Of a stretch of DNA of 64,000 nucleotides, positions 50,654 to 59,483 are shown piece after piece. Position 1 is the first letter of the stretch. Every line of letters begins with the position of its first letter. The notes under the pieces are model-generated. The model was not told where the DNA came from. It made no database searches and saw only the letters and a program-made list of their open reading frames with translations. The stretch comes from Propionivibrio sp. (GTDB lineage Bacteria > Pseudomonadota > Gammaproteobacteria > Burkholderiales > Rhodocyclaceae). Location of the stretch: positions 930,001 through 994,000 of the forward strand of contig JADJLB010000001.1 in NCBI GenBank assembly GCA_016705685.1, written 5' to 3'. The position numbers were made by a program, and so were the translations under genes.

Positions 50654-50691
50654 GTTGAAGCAACCGGAAACGGGTGATCAGACGAGAGAAA

Positions 50692-51285
50692 ATGGATAAA
50701 CGTACTTTTCTGCAGGTGGCCGCTGTATCGACATTGATCCCAGGGGCGACAATCGCCGTCGAAAAGCCGCGCCCGCCGGGCGGACCCACTCTGCTGACGA
50801 TCTCCGGCGACATCAAGGCGCCCAATCGCGGCGGTATTGATAAGGCGCTGGACCAGCTGATGGTCAAGCATGGCGTTCAATTCCAGAAAGCTCGCACCTT
50901 CGATTTTGTCGAGATATCGCGAATTCCCGTGCTCAGGATGCGACCCACGATTGAATATGACACAACAGCCCATCGGCTTGAAGGGCCTGAGTTGACTGGT
51001 CTGCTTGCGCTGGCGGGCGCCCCGGCAGCGGGCGATACGCGCGTCAGCTTACGGGCGATCGACGGTTATCGCGTCGAACTGACGCTCGCTGAAGTGCGCG
51101 ACCTGGGTTTTATTGTCGCGACGCATCTGGACGGCAAGCCCCTGCCGCTCGGCGGCCTGGGTCCGCTGTGGGCGATTGTCGACGCCGACCGCATTCCCGA
51201 ATTGGCCGCGAAGCCAGTAACCGAGCGTTTTGCCCAATGTCCCTGGGCGCTTTATTCCGTTCATGTGAAAGACGCTCGGGGGTGA
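50692..51285 (+). CDS. Molybdopterin-binding-fold (sulfite oxidase-like) protein
   Basis: The protein has 197 residues from ATG 50692, preceded by GAGAG. The N-terminus (MDKRTFLQVAAVSTLIPGAT) looks like a signal peptide without a twin-arginine pair, so the protein is probably exported. The rest resembles the oxidoreductase molybdopterin-binding domain: GPTLLTISGDI, MRPTIEYDTTAHRLEGPELT, LSLRAIDGYRVELTLAEV and PLGGLGPLWAIVDAD. The cofactor-ligating Cys expected in true sulfite-oxidase-type enzymes is not seen, so it may not bind molybdenum. It follows the VWA gene in the same direction by 38 bases. Confidence 0.72.
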   Translation: MDKRTFLQVAAVSTLIPGATIAVEKPRPPGGPTLLTISGDIKAPNRGGIDKALDQLMVKHGVQFQKARTFDFVEISRIPVLRMRPTIEYDTTAHRLEGPELTGLLALAGAPAAGDTRVSLRAIDGYRVELTLAEVRDLGFIVATHLDGKPLPLGGLGPLWAIVDADRIPELAAKPVTERFAQCPWALYSVHVKDARG

Positions 51286-51584
51286 CTCTGCCATTTCTTT
51301 CCGATACTGTGAAGAACGATGAGGGGTGTTGGCAGGCATGCAGAAGGACACTGATCTGAGATTGATCGCGATGACCCGGATGCCTGAACAAGAGTCGGCG
51401 GTGTGGGGACACGCACGGGTGGGTTTCGGCCATTGCTGCCGCTCACGTGTTATATGCGTATGGTCTCCAGCTCGTTCAAGAACGCTACCTAACCTTGAAC
51501 TAGAAGCATGGCCCATAGGCGAAGATTTGCGGCTGGAGGCTGGCTGACATTCAGCCCGCAGCCCAGAGAAGAAGTCACTGGTTT
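51286..51584. other. Intergenic region with no recognised feature
   Basis: This 300-base stretch lies between the convergent ends of the molybdopterin-fold gene and acuI. No reading frame has recognisable sequence. On the minus strand, shortly after the acuI stop, is a 5-bp stem GGCTG / CAGCC without a T run. I see nothing else that I can support. Confidence 0.4.
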
Positions 51585-52568
51585 TCAGGCATTCACATCA
51601 ACGACAACCCGCCCACGAACCAAGCCGTCGAGCAGTCTGCTGGCCATGGGGATAGTCTCTGCGAGGCCGATCTCATTGGTGATGAGGTTCAGTTTTGAAG
51701 TGTCCAGATCCCTACCTAGACGTTGCCACGCGACAAGACGCTCAGCGCTCGGGCACATGACGCTATCGATCCCGACGAGCGTAACCCCGCGCAGAATGAA
51801 AGGGGCGACACTCGCAGGAAAGTCCATGCCACCGGCCAGACCACAGGCGGTCACGATGCCGCGATACTTGGTTGTGGCGCACACATTGGCCAAGGTATGG
51901 CTGCCGACGACATCGACGGCGCCGGCCCAACGCTCCCGAGCAAGTGGTTTGCCAGCTGATGAGAATGCCGATCGTTCCAGAACCTCGCTGGCTCCCAGGC
52001 TCTTAATGTAGTCACTTTCCTCCACACGACCGCTGACACCAACGACGGTATAGCCAAGTTTTGACAGGATGGAGACGGCAACGCTACCAACGCCGCCAGC
52101 GGCGCCCGTGACCAGTATTTCTCCTTTGTCTGGCGTCACGTCGCAGCGCTCAAGCGCAAGTACACACAACATTGCCGTATAGCCTGCGGTGCCTATGGCC
52201 ATGGCTTGCTGGCCTGTAAACTGGGGCGGCAATGGAACCAACCATTCCCCGTTCAGGCGAGCCTTCTGAGCTAACCCTCCCCAATGACCTTCGCCGACAC
52301 CCCAACCATTCAGCAATACGGCGTCGCCGACGCTATAGGCCGGGTGCCTGGTCCCTTCGACAGTACCGACTAAATCGACTCCGGGAACCATCGGGAACTT
52401 GCGAACAACCGGGCCTCTGCCGGTAATTGCCAAGCCATCCTTGTAGTTGAGGGTTGAATGGCTTACGCGTACGGTCACGTCGCCTTCGGGAAGTTGGGAC
52501 TCATCAACGTCCTTGAGGGTTGCGCGATAGCCGGATTCGTCCTTCTCAATCATGATTGCTTTAAACAT
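51585..52568 (-). CDS. acuI: Acryloyl-CoA reductase (NADPH), AcuI/YhdH
   Basis: AcuI reduces acryloyl-CoA to propionyl-CoA, which detoxifies acrylate-derived products. The protein has 327 residues in the medium-chain reductase fold. The catalytic domain has STLNYKDGLAITGRG and PGVDLVGTV. The Rossmann domain has VTGAAGGVGSVAVSILSKLG, where the Ser in VGVSGR fits NADPH binding. It lacks structural zinc cysteines, as is normal for YhdH. It is transcribed with acuR, whose stop is 50 bases upstream; that gap contains one of two operator-like palindromes. Its product feeds the pcc-mcm pathway found elsewhere in the window. Confidence 0.93.
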   Translation of the reverse strand: MFKAIMIEKDESGYRATLKDVDESQLPEGDVTVRVSHSTLNYKDGLAITGRGPVVRKFPMVPGVDLVGTVEGTRHPAYSVGDAVLLNGWGVGEGHWGGLAQKARLNGEWLVPLPPQFTGQQAMAIGTAGYTAMLCVLALERCDVTPDKGEILVTGAAGGVGSVAVSILSKLGYTVVGVSGRVEESDYIKSLGASEVLERSAFSSAGKPLARERWAGAVDVVGSHTLANVCATTKYRGIVTACGLAGGMDFPASVAPFILRGVTLVGIDSVMCPSAERLVAWQRLGRDLDTSKLNLITNEIGLAETIPMASRLLDGLVRGRVVVDVNA

Positions 52569-52587
52569 ATGTCACTCCTTGTTGAAT

Positions 52588-52602
52588 TAGACTGATCGTC
52601 TA
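52588..52602. promoter_or_regulatory. AcuR operator-like palindrome, site 1 (acuR-acuI gap)
   Basis: TAGAC-TGATC-GTCTA is an inverted repeat with 5-base arms and 5-base spacer, in the 50-base gap between acuR and acuI. The same arms occur upstream of acuR at 53269. It is probably the binding site of the TetR-family regulator encoded next door. Confidence 0.75.
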
Positions 52603-52618
52603 TAAAAAGGCAAAAAAA

Positions 52619-53257
52619 TTACCGGCGCCTTAACCCGGCAAAGAAAACATCAGAGAAAATTTCAAGGGCAGCGGGTTGACGCTCAAGTTTTGCCCGCAAC
52701 ACTGCCCCTTCCCAGCCGATCCAGAAGAATACTGCTTGTTGCTCGCAGTCAATTTTTTGTGAAATCTCACCAGTCGCTTGCGCAGCCAACAAACAATGCG
52801 CCACCCGATCCTGCCAGTCTGTAAATACTGCGCTCAATCGGTCGCCAAAGGATGCTGGTAGCGCACCCATTTCCTGCCCGAGATTTCCAATCAGGCAGCC
52901 ACGCGTATAACCGTGCTTGGCCATTCCGGACTGCAAATCGGAAACGAAGGCGCTTAACCGCTCAAGAGGTGAGTGCGACTCGTCATCCAAGTGGCGCTGC
53001 AACTTGCGCGCGAAATAGGTGCCGTACCGAACAATCAATTCAGCACCAAAGGCTTCCTTGCTAGCGAAATAATGATAGAACGATCCTTTCGGGATACCGA
53101 CACTCCGCAATATTTCGTCAATACCAGTTGCACAGAAACCCTTCTCCGTCAGAACCGCTACTCCTGCACGAAGGAGCATTTCACGAGTATCAGACTGTTC
53201 ACCCAATCGCTTTGGTGGCCGACCACGTCGGCGGATATTGGTGCTTTGGATTTCCAT
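52619..53257 (-). CDS. acuR: TetR-family repressor AcuR
   Basis: AcuR represses acuI and releases DNA on binding acrylate or acryloyl-CoA, as known from Rhodobacter. I use ATG 53257 (MEIQSTNIRRRGRPPKR), giving 212 residues; an upstream start would cut into the operator. The TetR helix-turn-helix is at about residues 24-68: EMLLRAGVAVLTEKG, GIDEILRSVGIPKGSFYHYF and ASKEAFGAELI. The rest is helical and forms the ligand domain, with GCLIGNLGQEMG. It is the first gene of acuR-acuI. The palindrome at 53269-53283 covers its 5' flank, so it probably represses itself too. Confidence 0.9.
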   Translation of the reverse strand: MEIQSTNIRRRGRPPKRLGEQSDTREMLLRAGVAVLTEKGFCATGIDEILRSVGIPKGSFYHYFASKEAFGAELIVRYGTYFARKLQRHLDDESHSPLERLSAFVSDLQSGMAKHGYTRGCLIGNLGQEMGALPASFGDRLSAVFTDWQDRVAHCLLAAQATGEISQKIDCEQQAVFFWIGWEGAVLRAKLERQPAALEIFSDVFFAGLRRR

Positions 53258-53268
53258 ATCGCGCAGAT

Positions 53269-53283
53269 TAGACCGAGCGTCTA
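53269..53283. promoter_or_regulatory. AcuR operator-like palindrome, site 2 (upstream of acuR)
   Basis: TAGAC-CGAGC-GTCTA has the same arms and spacing as the site at 52588-52602 and lies 12 bases upstream of the acuR start codon. Two identical palindromes around one TetR gene are strong evidence for autoregulation. Confidence 0.78.
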
Positions 53284-53327
53284 CATAAATCAAGAAATTG
53301 TTTTTACGAGTCCTAACGCTTGCTGGC

Positions 53328-53519
53328 TGCCAAGCCTAGATTGCGCTGCGGAGATACTTGGCAAGTGCAGGAATAGTGCCCTTGATGGGCACCCTAAAGC
53401 TGTGGCTTACTCAGGCCCCTCATTGGATGTGGGGCCGATGATTTCTTTGGGCGAAGACTTGCCAGTGAGCCGTCGTTATGAACGAGCGCCATATTTTGTC
53501 ACCCGCCGTTCATTTGGCG
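53328..53519. other. Palindrome-rich intergenic segment, possible structured RNA
   Basis: The 558 bases between the acuR operator and the acyl-CoA ligase contain no supported gene. Within it lie five perfect short inverted repeats in 190 bases: TGCCAAG/CTTGGCA (53328-53334 with 53357-53363); GTGCCC/GGGCAC (53376-53381 with 53387-53392); GGCCCC/GGGGCC (53414-53419 with 53431-53436); TCGTT/AACGA (53473-53477 with 53481-53485); CGCC/GGCG (53504-53507 with 53516-53519). No T run follows any of them. The function is unknown. Confidence 0.3.
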
Positions 53520-53841
53520 ACTGGTCGAAGGACAGGATTGGCCACATTTGAGACATCGTGCTTCCATGTGTCATCAGGCAGCAAAGGGTTGGGCACGGTC
53601 ACTATGGATTTCGCTGGGATCATCCGCTGGTTTGCAAGGGCCGCAGGTCCATCGCCGTCCGCCCGATAATCTGTGCCGTAAGTCCTGACGATCCGGAATT
53701 TGCTACTTTATTCCTACGGCCGGTACGGGTTCGGTATAAATTAACGCACTACACAGGAAGTTAGGTATTTCTTGTGCTCGCCAGAGACTTGGCGTTCTGC
53801 AAAATATCAATTTTTGCTATTAGCGTTCGAAGGAGATAGCA

Positions 53842-55401
53842 ATGGGTCCCATTCAGAATTATGACGATCTGCCGATGAACTGGGTTGGGGACTGGGCGGG
53901 GCGCCGCGCTGCCCTGACACCCCATCGGGTCGCCTTGTATGACTCGTTCACCCATGAGTCGTATACCTTCCAGGACTTGAACGAGCGCGCTTGCCGGGTC
54001 GGGGTCTATCTGACCGATGTGCTGGGCTTGCGCAAAGGCGACGTCGTGACGCTGATTTGCCGCAACCGCATTGAACCCATCGACATTTATCTGGCATGCG
54101 GAAAACTGGGGATCATCCTGGCTCCGCTCAGCCAGCGTTTGAAGAAGCCGGAACTGGACGATTTGTTGGCGCGTCTGCAGCCCGGTGTTCTCATCCACGA
54201 ACATCAATTTAGCGAGCTGATCTCAGCCTTGTCGTTACCGGCTTCGGTTCGATCGGTGATCAACATCGACGATGAGCGGAATTTTTTTGCAGACGTCATC
54301 CTGAAGTCCGAACCCCGCGAGGTCAATATCCCGCTGGCGATGAATGAGCGTTGTTTGTACGTGCATACTGGCGGAACGACCGCAGTACCGAAAATTTGCA
54401 TCGTGTCGTACCGGCAAATGGTCTGGAATTCATTCGACATCCTGGCTACCGGCGTCGTCGGGCTCTACAGGAAGGTGTTGATCACGTTCCCGTTCTTCCA
54501 TGTCGGAGGATGGAACACCTTTACACCGTTGTTGCACGCAGGCATTACCAGCGTCCTGATGCGCGAATTCAACCCCGGCCTGGTGCTCGATCTGATACAT
54601 GAAGGGCGCGTCGAGAATTTTGGTGCCGTTGAAGCCATGCTGCAATTTCTGATTGCCCATCCGAAATTCGGCGAAACCGATTTTTCAGGGTTGAAGGCGA
54701 TCACCACCGCCGCTGCGCCGTGCTCGAAAGCCGTGATGCAGACCTTCCTGGACAAGGGGGTTCCTGTCAGCCAGACCTATGGGATGACGGAAGCTGGCCC
54801 GTCCAATTATGCCTACATTCCCCGCTCGGATTCGTTCGAAGATATGCTCGCCAACTCGGCGAGTATCGGCACCTCGATGTTTCATTGCGACGCCAGGATC
54901 GTCGACAAGGAATCCGGGCGCGAGGTCAAACCCGGCGAAACCGGTGTCTTGTGTTTGCGCAGCCCGCATAACTTCGACGGCTATCTCAACGATCCGGCGC
55001 GAACGGACAAAATCATCCGCCAGGATGGCTGGATCTACACTGGAGACCTGGCCCTGCAGGATGCGGATGGGCTGACGTACATCCAGGGGCGCGCGGACAA
55101 TATGTTCATTTCCGGGGGTGAAAACATTTCTCCGGAGGAGATCGAGCTGGCCTTGATGAAACATCCCGCTGTCGCAGGAGCAATTTGCGCCGGGGTTCCA
55201 GATGCAAAATGGGGGCAGGCACCGGTGGCACTGGTCATCTTCCACGCCGGAAAAAGCGTCGCAGAAGATGAACTCAAAGCCTTCTGCCGTGACTTCTTGG
55301 CCGACTATAAGGTTCCGAAGCAGATCCGGCCGGTGGCCGAGTTGCCGCTTACCGCCGTTGGGAAACTGAACCGGAATGCCGTTGTCGCAATTTTTTCCTG
55401 A
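53842..55401 (+). CDS. AMP-forming acyl-CoA ligase
   Basis: The enzyme activates a carboxylic acid with ATP and CoA. It has 519 residues. ATG 53842 follows GAAGGAGA. The ATP motif is YVHTGGTTAVPKICIVSYRQ (the TSGTTGxPK loop with His-Thr in the first positions). Also present are SQTYGMTEAGPSNYAYIP, GWIYTGDLALQDADG (adenine-binding Asp), GRADNMFISGGENISP (hinge) and LTAVGKLNRNAVV (catalytic lysine). The pattern resembles medium-chain or aromatic acyl-CoA ligases. The substrate cannot be fixed from sequence; propionate or acrylate would suit the neighbourhood but are not shown. It stands alone, convergent with the small exported protein gene. Confidence 0.87.
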   Translation: MGPIQNYDDLPMNWVGDWAGRRAALTPHRVALYDSFTHESYTFQDLNERACRVGVYLTDVLGLRKGDVVTLICRNRIEPIDIYLACGKLGIILAPLSQRLKKPELDDLLARLQPGVLIHEHQFSELISALSLPASVRSVINIDDERNFFADVILKSEPREVNIPLAMNERCLYVHTGGTTAVPKICIVSYRQMVWNSFDILATGVVGLYRKVLITFPFFHVGGWNTFTPLLHAGITSVLMREFNPGLVLDLIHEGRVENFGAVEAMLQFLIAHPKFGETDFSGLKAITTAAAPCSKAVMQTFLDKGVPVSQTYGMTEAGPSNYAYIPRSDSFEDMLANSASIGTSMFHCDARIVDKESGREVKPGETGVLCLRSPHNFDGYLNDPARTDKIIRQDGWIYTGDLALQDADGLTYIQGRADNMFISGGENISPEEIELALMKHPAVAGAICAGVPDAKWGQAPVALVIFHAGKSVAEDELKAFCRDFLADYKVPKQIRPVAELPLTAVGKLNRNAVVAIFS

Positions 55402-55424
55402 GCCGGCCGGGCAGCGCGCGCGCT

Positions 55425-55994
55425 CTAACGGGATTCGCAACGCTCCAGCCAGGCGGCATCCATGTCGAGCAGTTTTCCCTTGCTCAACGGATTGTCGAGA
55501 AACTGTCCGCGAAACAACCAGCCGGCCGTTCCGTGCAGAATTGACCAGGGCGTTTCCCAGTCCTCGACGGTTACGCCGATTCGCCGCACGGCCACCTCGC
55601 GTATGTCGACATCATTGTCGACACAGGGCAATGAGGGAGCGATCCGCACCCAGTCGTCGTGCGTATAGGCCGATGGCGGCTTGCCGATAGCGGGGCAACG
55701 GCCTGCCAGTTTGCGCTCGTTGGAAATGCGGGCTACCGATCCTTTCAGCCAGTATGTCGGCGTCTTGAAAATCAGGCCGCCGCCGCCCTCGCGGAACATG
55801 GCACAGTCGCCAACCTGAAGATCGGCTGACGTCGAAGGGGCAACTTCAAGCGCATCGGCCGAAGCGGACAGGGCCAGAAGCGCAGCGCCCAGTATCCACA
55901 GGACCGGGCCGAACCCGAGGATCGGTCGCCGCAGGGAGAAGCGTGGCCATCGCGTTCTTCTCCCACCGGGCCACCCGGCATGCCAGCCAGACAA
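55425..55994 (-). CDS. Small exported protein of unknown function
   Basis: From TTG 55994 the protein has 189 residues. A basic N-terminus followed by ILGFGPVLWILGAALLALSASADA looks like a cleavable signal peptide, so the mature protein is probably periplasmic. It contains VGDCAMFREGGGGLIFKTPT, AYTHDDWVRIAPSLPCVDND and WLERC near the end; its four cysteines may form disulfides. I do not recognise the family. The start is uncertain. The same frame is open further upstream into the PEPCK-like gene, and an ATG in another frame at about 55951 has a good GGAGAAGA site, which could mean one more frame break. It lies 14 bases after the PEPCK-like gene. Confidence 0.55.
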   Translation of the reverse strand: MSGWHAGWPGGRRTRWPRFSLRRPILGFGPVLWILGAALLALSASADALEVAPSTSADLQVGDCAMFREGGGGLIFKTPTYWLKGSVARISNERKLAGRCPAIGKPPSAYTHDDWVRIAPSLPCVDNDVDIREVAVRRIGVTVEDWETPWSILHGTAGWLFRGQFLDNPLSKGKLLDMDAAWLERCESR

Positions 55995-56007
55995 TGGGCT
56001 CGGCCGG

Positions 56008-59000
56008 CTATAAAGGCTGCAGGCCGATGGTCCCGACCAGGCCGGCGCGGTATTCGGCCGAGCCGACGCGTACCCGTTCGTTCTGCGTCTGGGCACGTCT
56101 TGCGGCAAGCCCCAGCCGTGCCGCCACGCCGGCATTGTCGGGGCGATCGAGAAAATCATACAGCGAGGCAACGGCACGCGTCAGCCGCGCTTCGTCGCTG
56201 CGTTGCTTGGCATCCAGACGCGCGACATACCAGTCGCTGGCGAGAACGCTCTCCCGGCTAAACAAGGCGCGTACTTCCGGGGAATCAAGCCCCCGACCAT
56301 CCGCCGATCGGCCGTGCGCCATGATTTCCAGCAAGGTTCTCAACGGCGGACAGGCCAGCGAAATCGTGCCGTCAGTGAAGTAGCTTTCGGCAACGCGCTG
56401 ATGGGTGGCGACGATATTGGCCACGCCATCGGCAAAAATGTCCATGTCCTGCAGCTCGGGGCGCAGCATTTCGTCGGTGAATACCGCGTGCGGATGCAGA
56501 AAGATGCGGCCGAAATACGTGCTGGCCAATCGCGCTGTCATGCGATAGCCGAGCCGGCTGGCCAGCACGGGCTGGCCGCGATGTTCAAAATCCTCGACGC
56601 GTTCTAGGGCACCCTTGGCGATCAGGTTATGCGCGTCGCGTTCACTCGGGCTCATGCGGGCAAAGACTTCGGGTACCAGCAAACTTACGTCATGTTCAAC
56701 GCGGACGTTCGGCCCGACGTAGCCGGCAGAAGAAACCCATCCGTCGTAACCGGTCAGCGCGAAGGAAACAAAGGCGGCATTCAAGTCGATGATGGCCGGC
56801 AGGGCATTGAACGGCCCCTTGGTCAGCGCCCCTTCGGAGCCCGCGCCGGTCGTCGATGGCGATTTTCCGGTCATCGAACTGATGAACTCGATAAAGAGTT
56901 CGGGCAGCTCCATGTAGTGCAGCGGATTGTAGGGGCACAGTGCGCGGATGCCGCCCTCCGGAGGATTGTTGCGACGACCGGCGGCAACCACATGCACCGG
57001 GGTGATGAGCGGCGCGGCGCTTGACTGCTTGCGGTACAAGCGCATCGCCAGTTCGGCAATTGCCGTGTCGTTAGGGCGCGCGATGTCGGGGCGCAACTGC
57101 AGATAGCGCGGGTTTTTCGAGGGCTTGCCATCAACCAGACGGGGATGCGCCGAGGATACGAAGTAAGCGGGCGACGATCCTTCGGGTGCGTCGGCGGCAG
57201 CCTGTATCAGTGTTTGCATCGGCGCTGTAAATGCACTGAAGCCGATGGCGTCATCGACCAGTTCGCGTGCATCCGAACCGTCAAGCGGCTGGAAGTTGGA
57301 AATGAAAGTGCCGGGTGTGGCGATATCCGCCTCAGCCTGTCGATCATAGCCGCGGTGGATGGCATCGTCCGGTCTTTGGAACAGACGGCGTTCGCAATTT
57401 TGCACGAATTTCTGCGAGAGTCCGCCAGCAACCCCGGCAACGAGTCCGGCGGGGGCGACCACACTGGCCGTGATGTCGTCCTCGGTCTGCACTTTGGCCG
57501 CGGGATGAAAGTCATGGCGCAGGCCGAAGACCCGCCACGACCCGTCCTTTTCGAATCCGACGCGCAGGGTGTTGACGATTAGCGTGCTGCCATCGAGCTT
57601 GAGCGCATTTCCAGGGCGACCGTTGATCAGGTCGACGGTGTAATGACTTCGCCAGTCATCGCCCCATTCCGGGCGGTGAAAGCGCTTGACGACGAAGACG
57701 AGCTCCATGATGTGCTGCGGTATGGCGCTCAACCAGGTGTTGTACGCTTCGTTGTAATCGCGTTTCGATGGCGTAAGCAGCTTGATGACGCTGCCGATCG
57801 AGCGCTCGCCGCTGAGGATCAGGCGATGATCGCTGCCGTTTCGTTCCTGATCGCTGAAGCGTTCGGAGAAATCGCGGGCAAGAATGGCCGCGACGGCATC
57901 CATATCCTTTTCCAGATCGGCGACATAGACGTGGCCGACCAGTATCGCATCCGAAATCGCCTTGGAGATTTCCGACTTGCCGCCGCCGGAAACCGTCGCC
58001 GGCTTGTGGCAGGCCGTGACCTCGGCCGAGGTCCCGACCAAACTCCATTGATGATGGTCGGCGCTCGACGGTTCCATGTGGATACGGTAACCGTTGGGCC
58101 CCATATAGGTTTTTCCTGCCTGCAGCTTGATCGACGATGTTTTGCCCTCATCCGTTGTCCACGACACGGTCTGGCTGCGCAAGCTGAAGGTCGATTTTTC
58201 CGGCACCAGGATGGTGTTTGGCTGCGTCCGGTCAAGCGCGTGCCCGGCCGGTTGCGTGATGAAGCGCTCGGGATCGCGTGCCAGCACCGCCTTCAAAGCG
58301 TAGCCTTCGCCTGCCGTCAGGTCGGTATATACCTGGCCTTCGTTGTAGCTTGGAAAAACGAGCGCACCGCCGGAATGCTCTTCTTCGGCCGATCCAAAAA
58401 GATTCGCCGAATAGCTGATCTGCGTCTTGACCTCTTTCTTGCAATATCCAAAATAATTGTCGGCAATGATCGTCACGACCACGCCGCGCTCATCCCGAGC
58501 GCATAACTTGAACGCGCTCCCGCCGTTGTACAGCTCGTTCTCGTTCTTGTAGCACATGCCGTCGCGCCGTTGCAGCGGGGTGGCGGCATCCCAGTGGGGG
58601 AGTCCGAGCAGGTGCTTGGGTACATGCGTCAGGTGCGGCGCGAGAATCACGCATCCGGTGTGTCCGGTCCAGCTGTCGGGGTCGAGCGAGGCATCGTTCT
58701 CGGGCAAATACGGGTCGCCGGCGTTGCCGAAAATGCTTTCGACAAAATCAAGATTGGATACCAGTGCTCCGGGAACAAAGAAACGGGTTTCCATCCGCTT
58801 CTCCGTGGTAAAGCCGGGTACGGCCGGGACCACCAGCGGACGCAGGAGCAGAGAGACGAAACACATGGCCGGTGCTGGTTCGCAAGACGTGAACGGCAGG
58901 CGCATCGATTCTGGCGGCGGGTTAAGCGCCATGGCCAGCAGTTTGGAAAAGGCCAGCTTGGGTACCGCCAGTTTGTCGTCGGGGATTGGCAAGCCGCCTT

Positions 59001-59439
59001 CGGCCAGATGAAACACACCGGCCGTGGTGCGGCGGTCGCTGGCGGGATTGTGCAACACGCCGTTGCGCAGACGATAGCTGCTGAGTAGCGGCGATTCGAA
59101 GAAATCGCCATTGGCCGGTAGCGACATGCCCCGCGCCAGCCCGGATTGGTCGAGCACCAGGGTTCTGCCGGGCAGGCGCGGGGCCGGACCTGCATCCGCC
59201 AGATAGGCGTTCAGGAAATTCTGGATTCGCGTATCGGCCGGACAAAGCTTGTCCGAAAGGCGGCGGCTCAGTTCCCGTTGCCGCGCCAATATTGGCGCCA
59301 TCAAGCCCGTGACGGCGGCGCCTTCGGCTCCGGCGGCCAGGGGCAGTTCCAGAAGCGCGAGGCGCAAATTGATTGCGGCCTTCAAGTCATCGGCGCTGAC
59401 GGATGAAGGGGGTAAAGCAGCATTGACAGTGCAATCCAT
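56008..59439 (-). CDS. Large protein resembling PPi-type phosphoenolpyruvate carboxykinase
   Basis: The protein has 1143 residues, no signal peptide and no membrane helix. Its size and the phrases DDLKAAINLRLALLELPL (N-terminus), ADNYFGYCKKEVKTQISYSA, EEEHSGGALVFPSYNEG and VSGGGKSEISKAISDAI (P-loop-like, about residue 490) fit my memory of the PPi-dependent PEPCK family. That family converts PEP, CO2 and phosphate to oxaloacetate and PPi, and reversibly the other way. It is not related closely to the ATP and GTP enzymes. If the call is right, PPi-driven PEP/oxaloacetate exchange would tie in with the methylmalonyl-CoA branch here. GAAAGAG precedes the ATG. Thioredoxin-fold and OYE genes lie upstream in the same direction. 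The gene product is certain as a large intact protein; the enzyme name is a family judgement. Confidence 0.62.
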   Translation of the reverse strand: MDCTVNAALPPSSVSADDLKAAINLRLALLELPLAAGAEGAAVTGLMAPILARQRELSRRLSDKLCPADTRIQNFLNAYLADAGPAPRLPGRTLVLDQSGLARGMSLPANGDFFESPLLSSYRLRNGVLHNPASDRRTTAGVFHLAEGGLPIPDDKLAVPKLAFSKLLAMALNPPPESMRLPFTSCEPAPAMCFVSLLLRPLVVPAVPGFTTEKRMETRFFVPGALVSNLDFVESIFGNAGDPYLPENDASLDPDSWTGHTGCVILAPHLTHVPKHLLGLPHWDAATPLQRRDGMCYKNENELYNGGSAFKLCARDERGVVVTIIADNYFGYCKKEVKTQISYSANLFGSAEEEHSGGALVFPSYNEGQVYTDLTAGEGYALKAVLARDPERFITQPAGHALDRTQPNTILVPEKSTFSLRSQTVSWTTDEGKTSSIKLQAGKTYMGPNGYRIHMEPSSADHHQWSLVGTSAEVTACHKPATVSGGGKSEISKAISDAILVGHVYVADLEKDMDAVAAILARDFSERFSDQERNGSDHRLILSGERSIGSVIKLLTPSKRDYNEAYNTWLSAIPQHIMELVFVVKRFHRPEWGDDWRSHYTVDLINGRPGNALKLDGSTLIVNTLRVGFEKDGSWRVFGLRHDFHPAAKVQTEDDITASVVAPAGLVAGVAGGLSQKFVQNCERRLFQRPDDAIHRGYDRQAEADIATPGTFISNFQPLDGSDARELVDDAIGFSAFTAPMQTLIQAAADAPEGSSPAYFVSSAHPRLVDGKPSKNPRYLQLRPDIARPNDTAIAELAMRLYRKQSSAAPLITPVHVVAAGRRNNPPEGGIRALCPYNPLHYMELPELFIEFISSMTGKSPSTTGAGSEGALTKGPFNALPAIIDLNAAFVSFALTGYDGWVSSAGYVGPNVRVEHDVSLLVPEVFARMSPSERDAHNLIAKGALERVEDFEHRGQPVLASRLGYRMTARLASTYFGRIFLHPHAVFTDEMLRPELQDMDIFADGVANIVATHQRVAESYFTDGTISLACPPLRTLLEIMAHGRSADGRGLDSPEVRALFSRESVLASDWYVARLDAKQRSDEARLTRAVASLYDFLDRPDNAGVAARLGLAARRAQTQNERVRVGSAEYRAGLVGTIGLQPL

Positions 59440-59483
59440 TTTCGTGCTCTTTCAAAGAGTGTGGATGAACAGGAGCAAACGGC

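Noticed and set aside
52973-53551. 192-codon plus-strand frame across the 5' part of acuR
   Set aside because: It overlaps acuR and both its operators and has no recognisable sequence.
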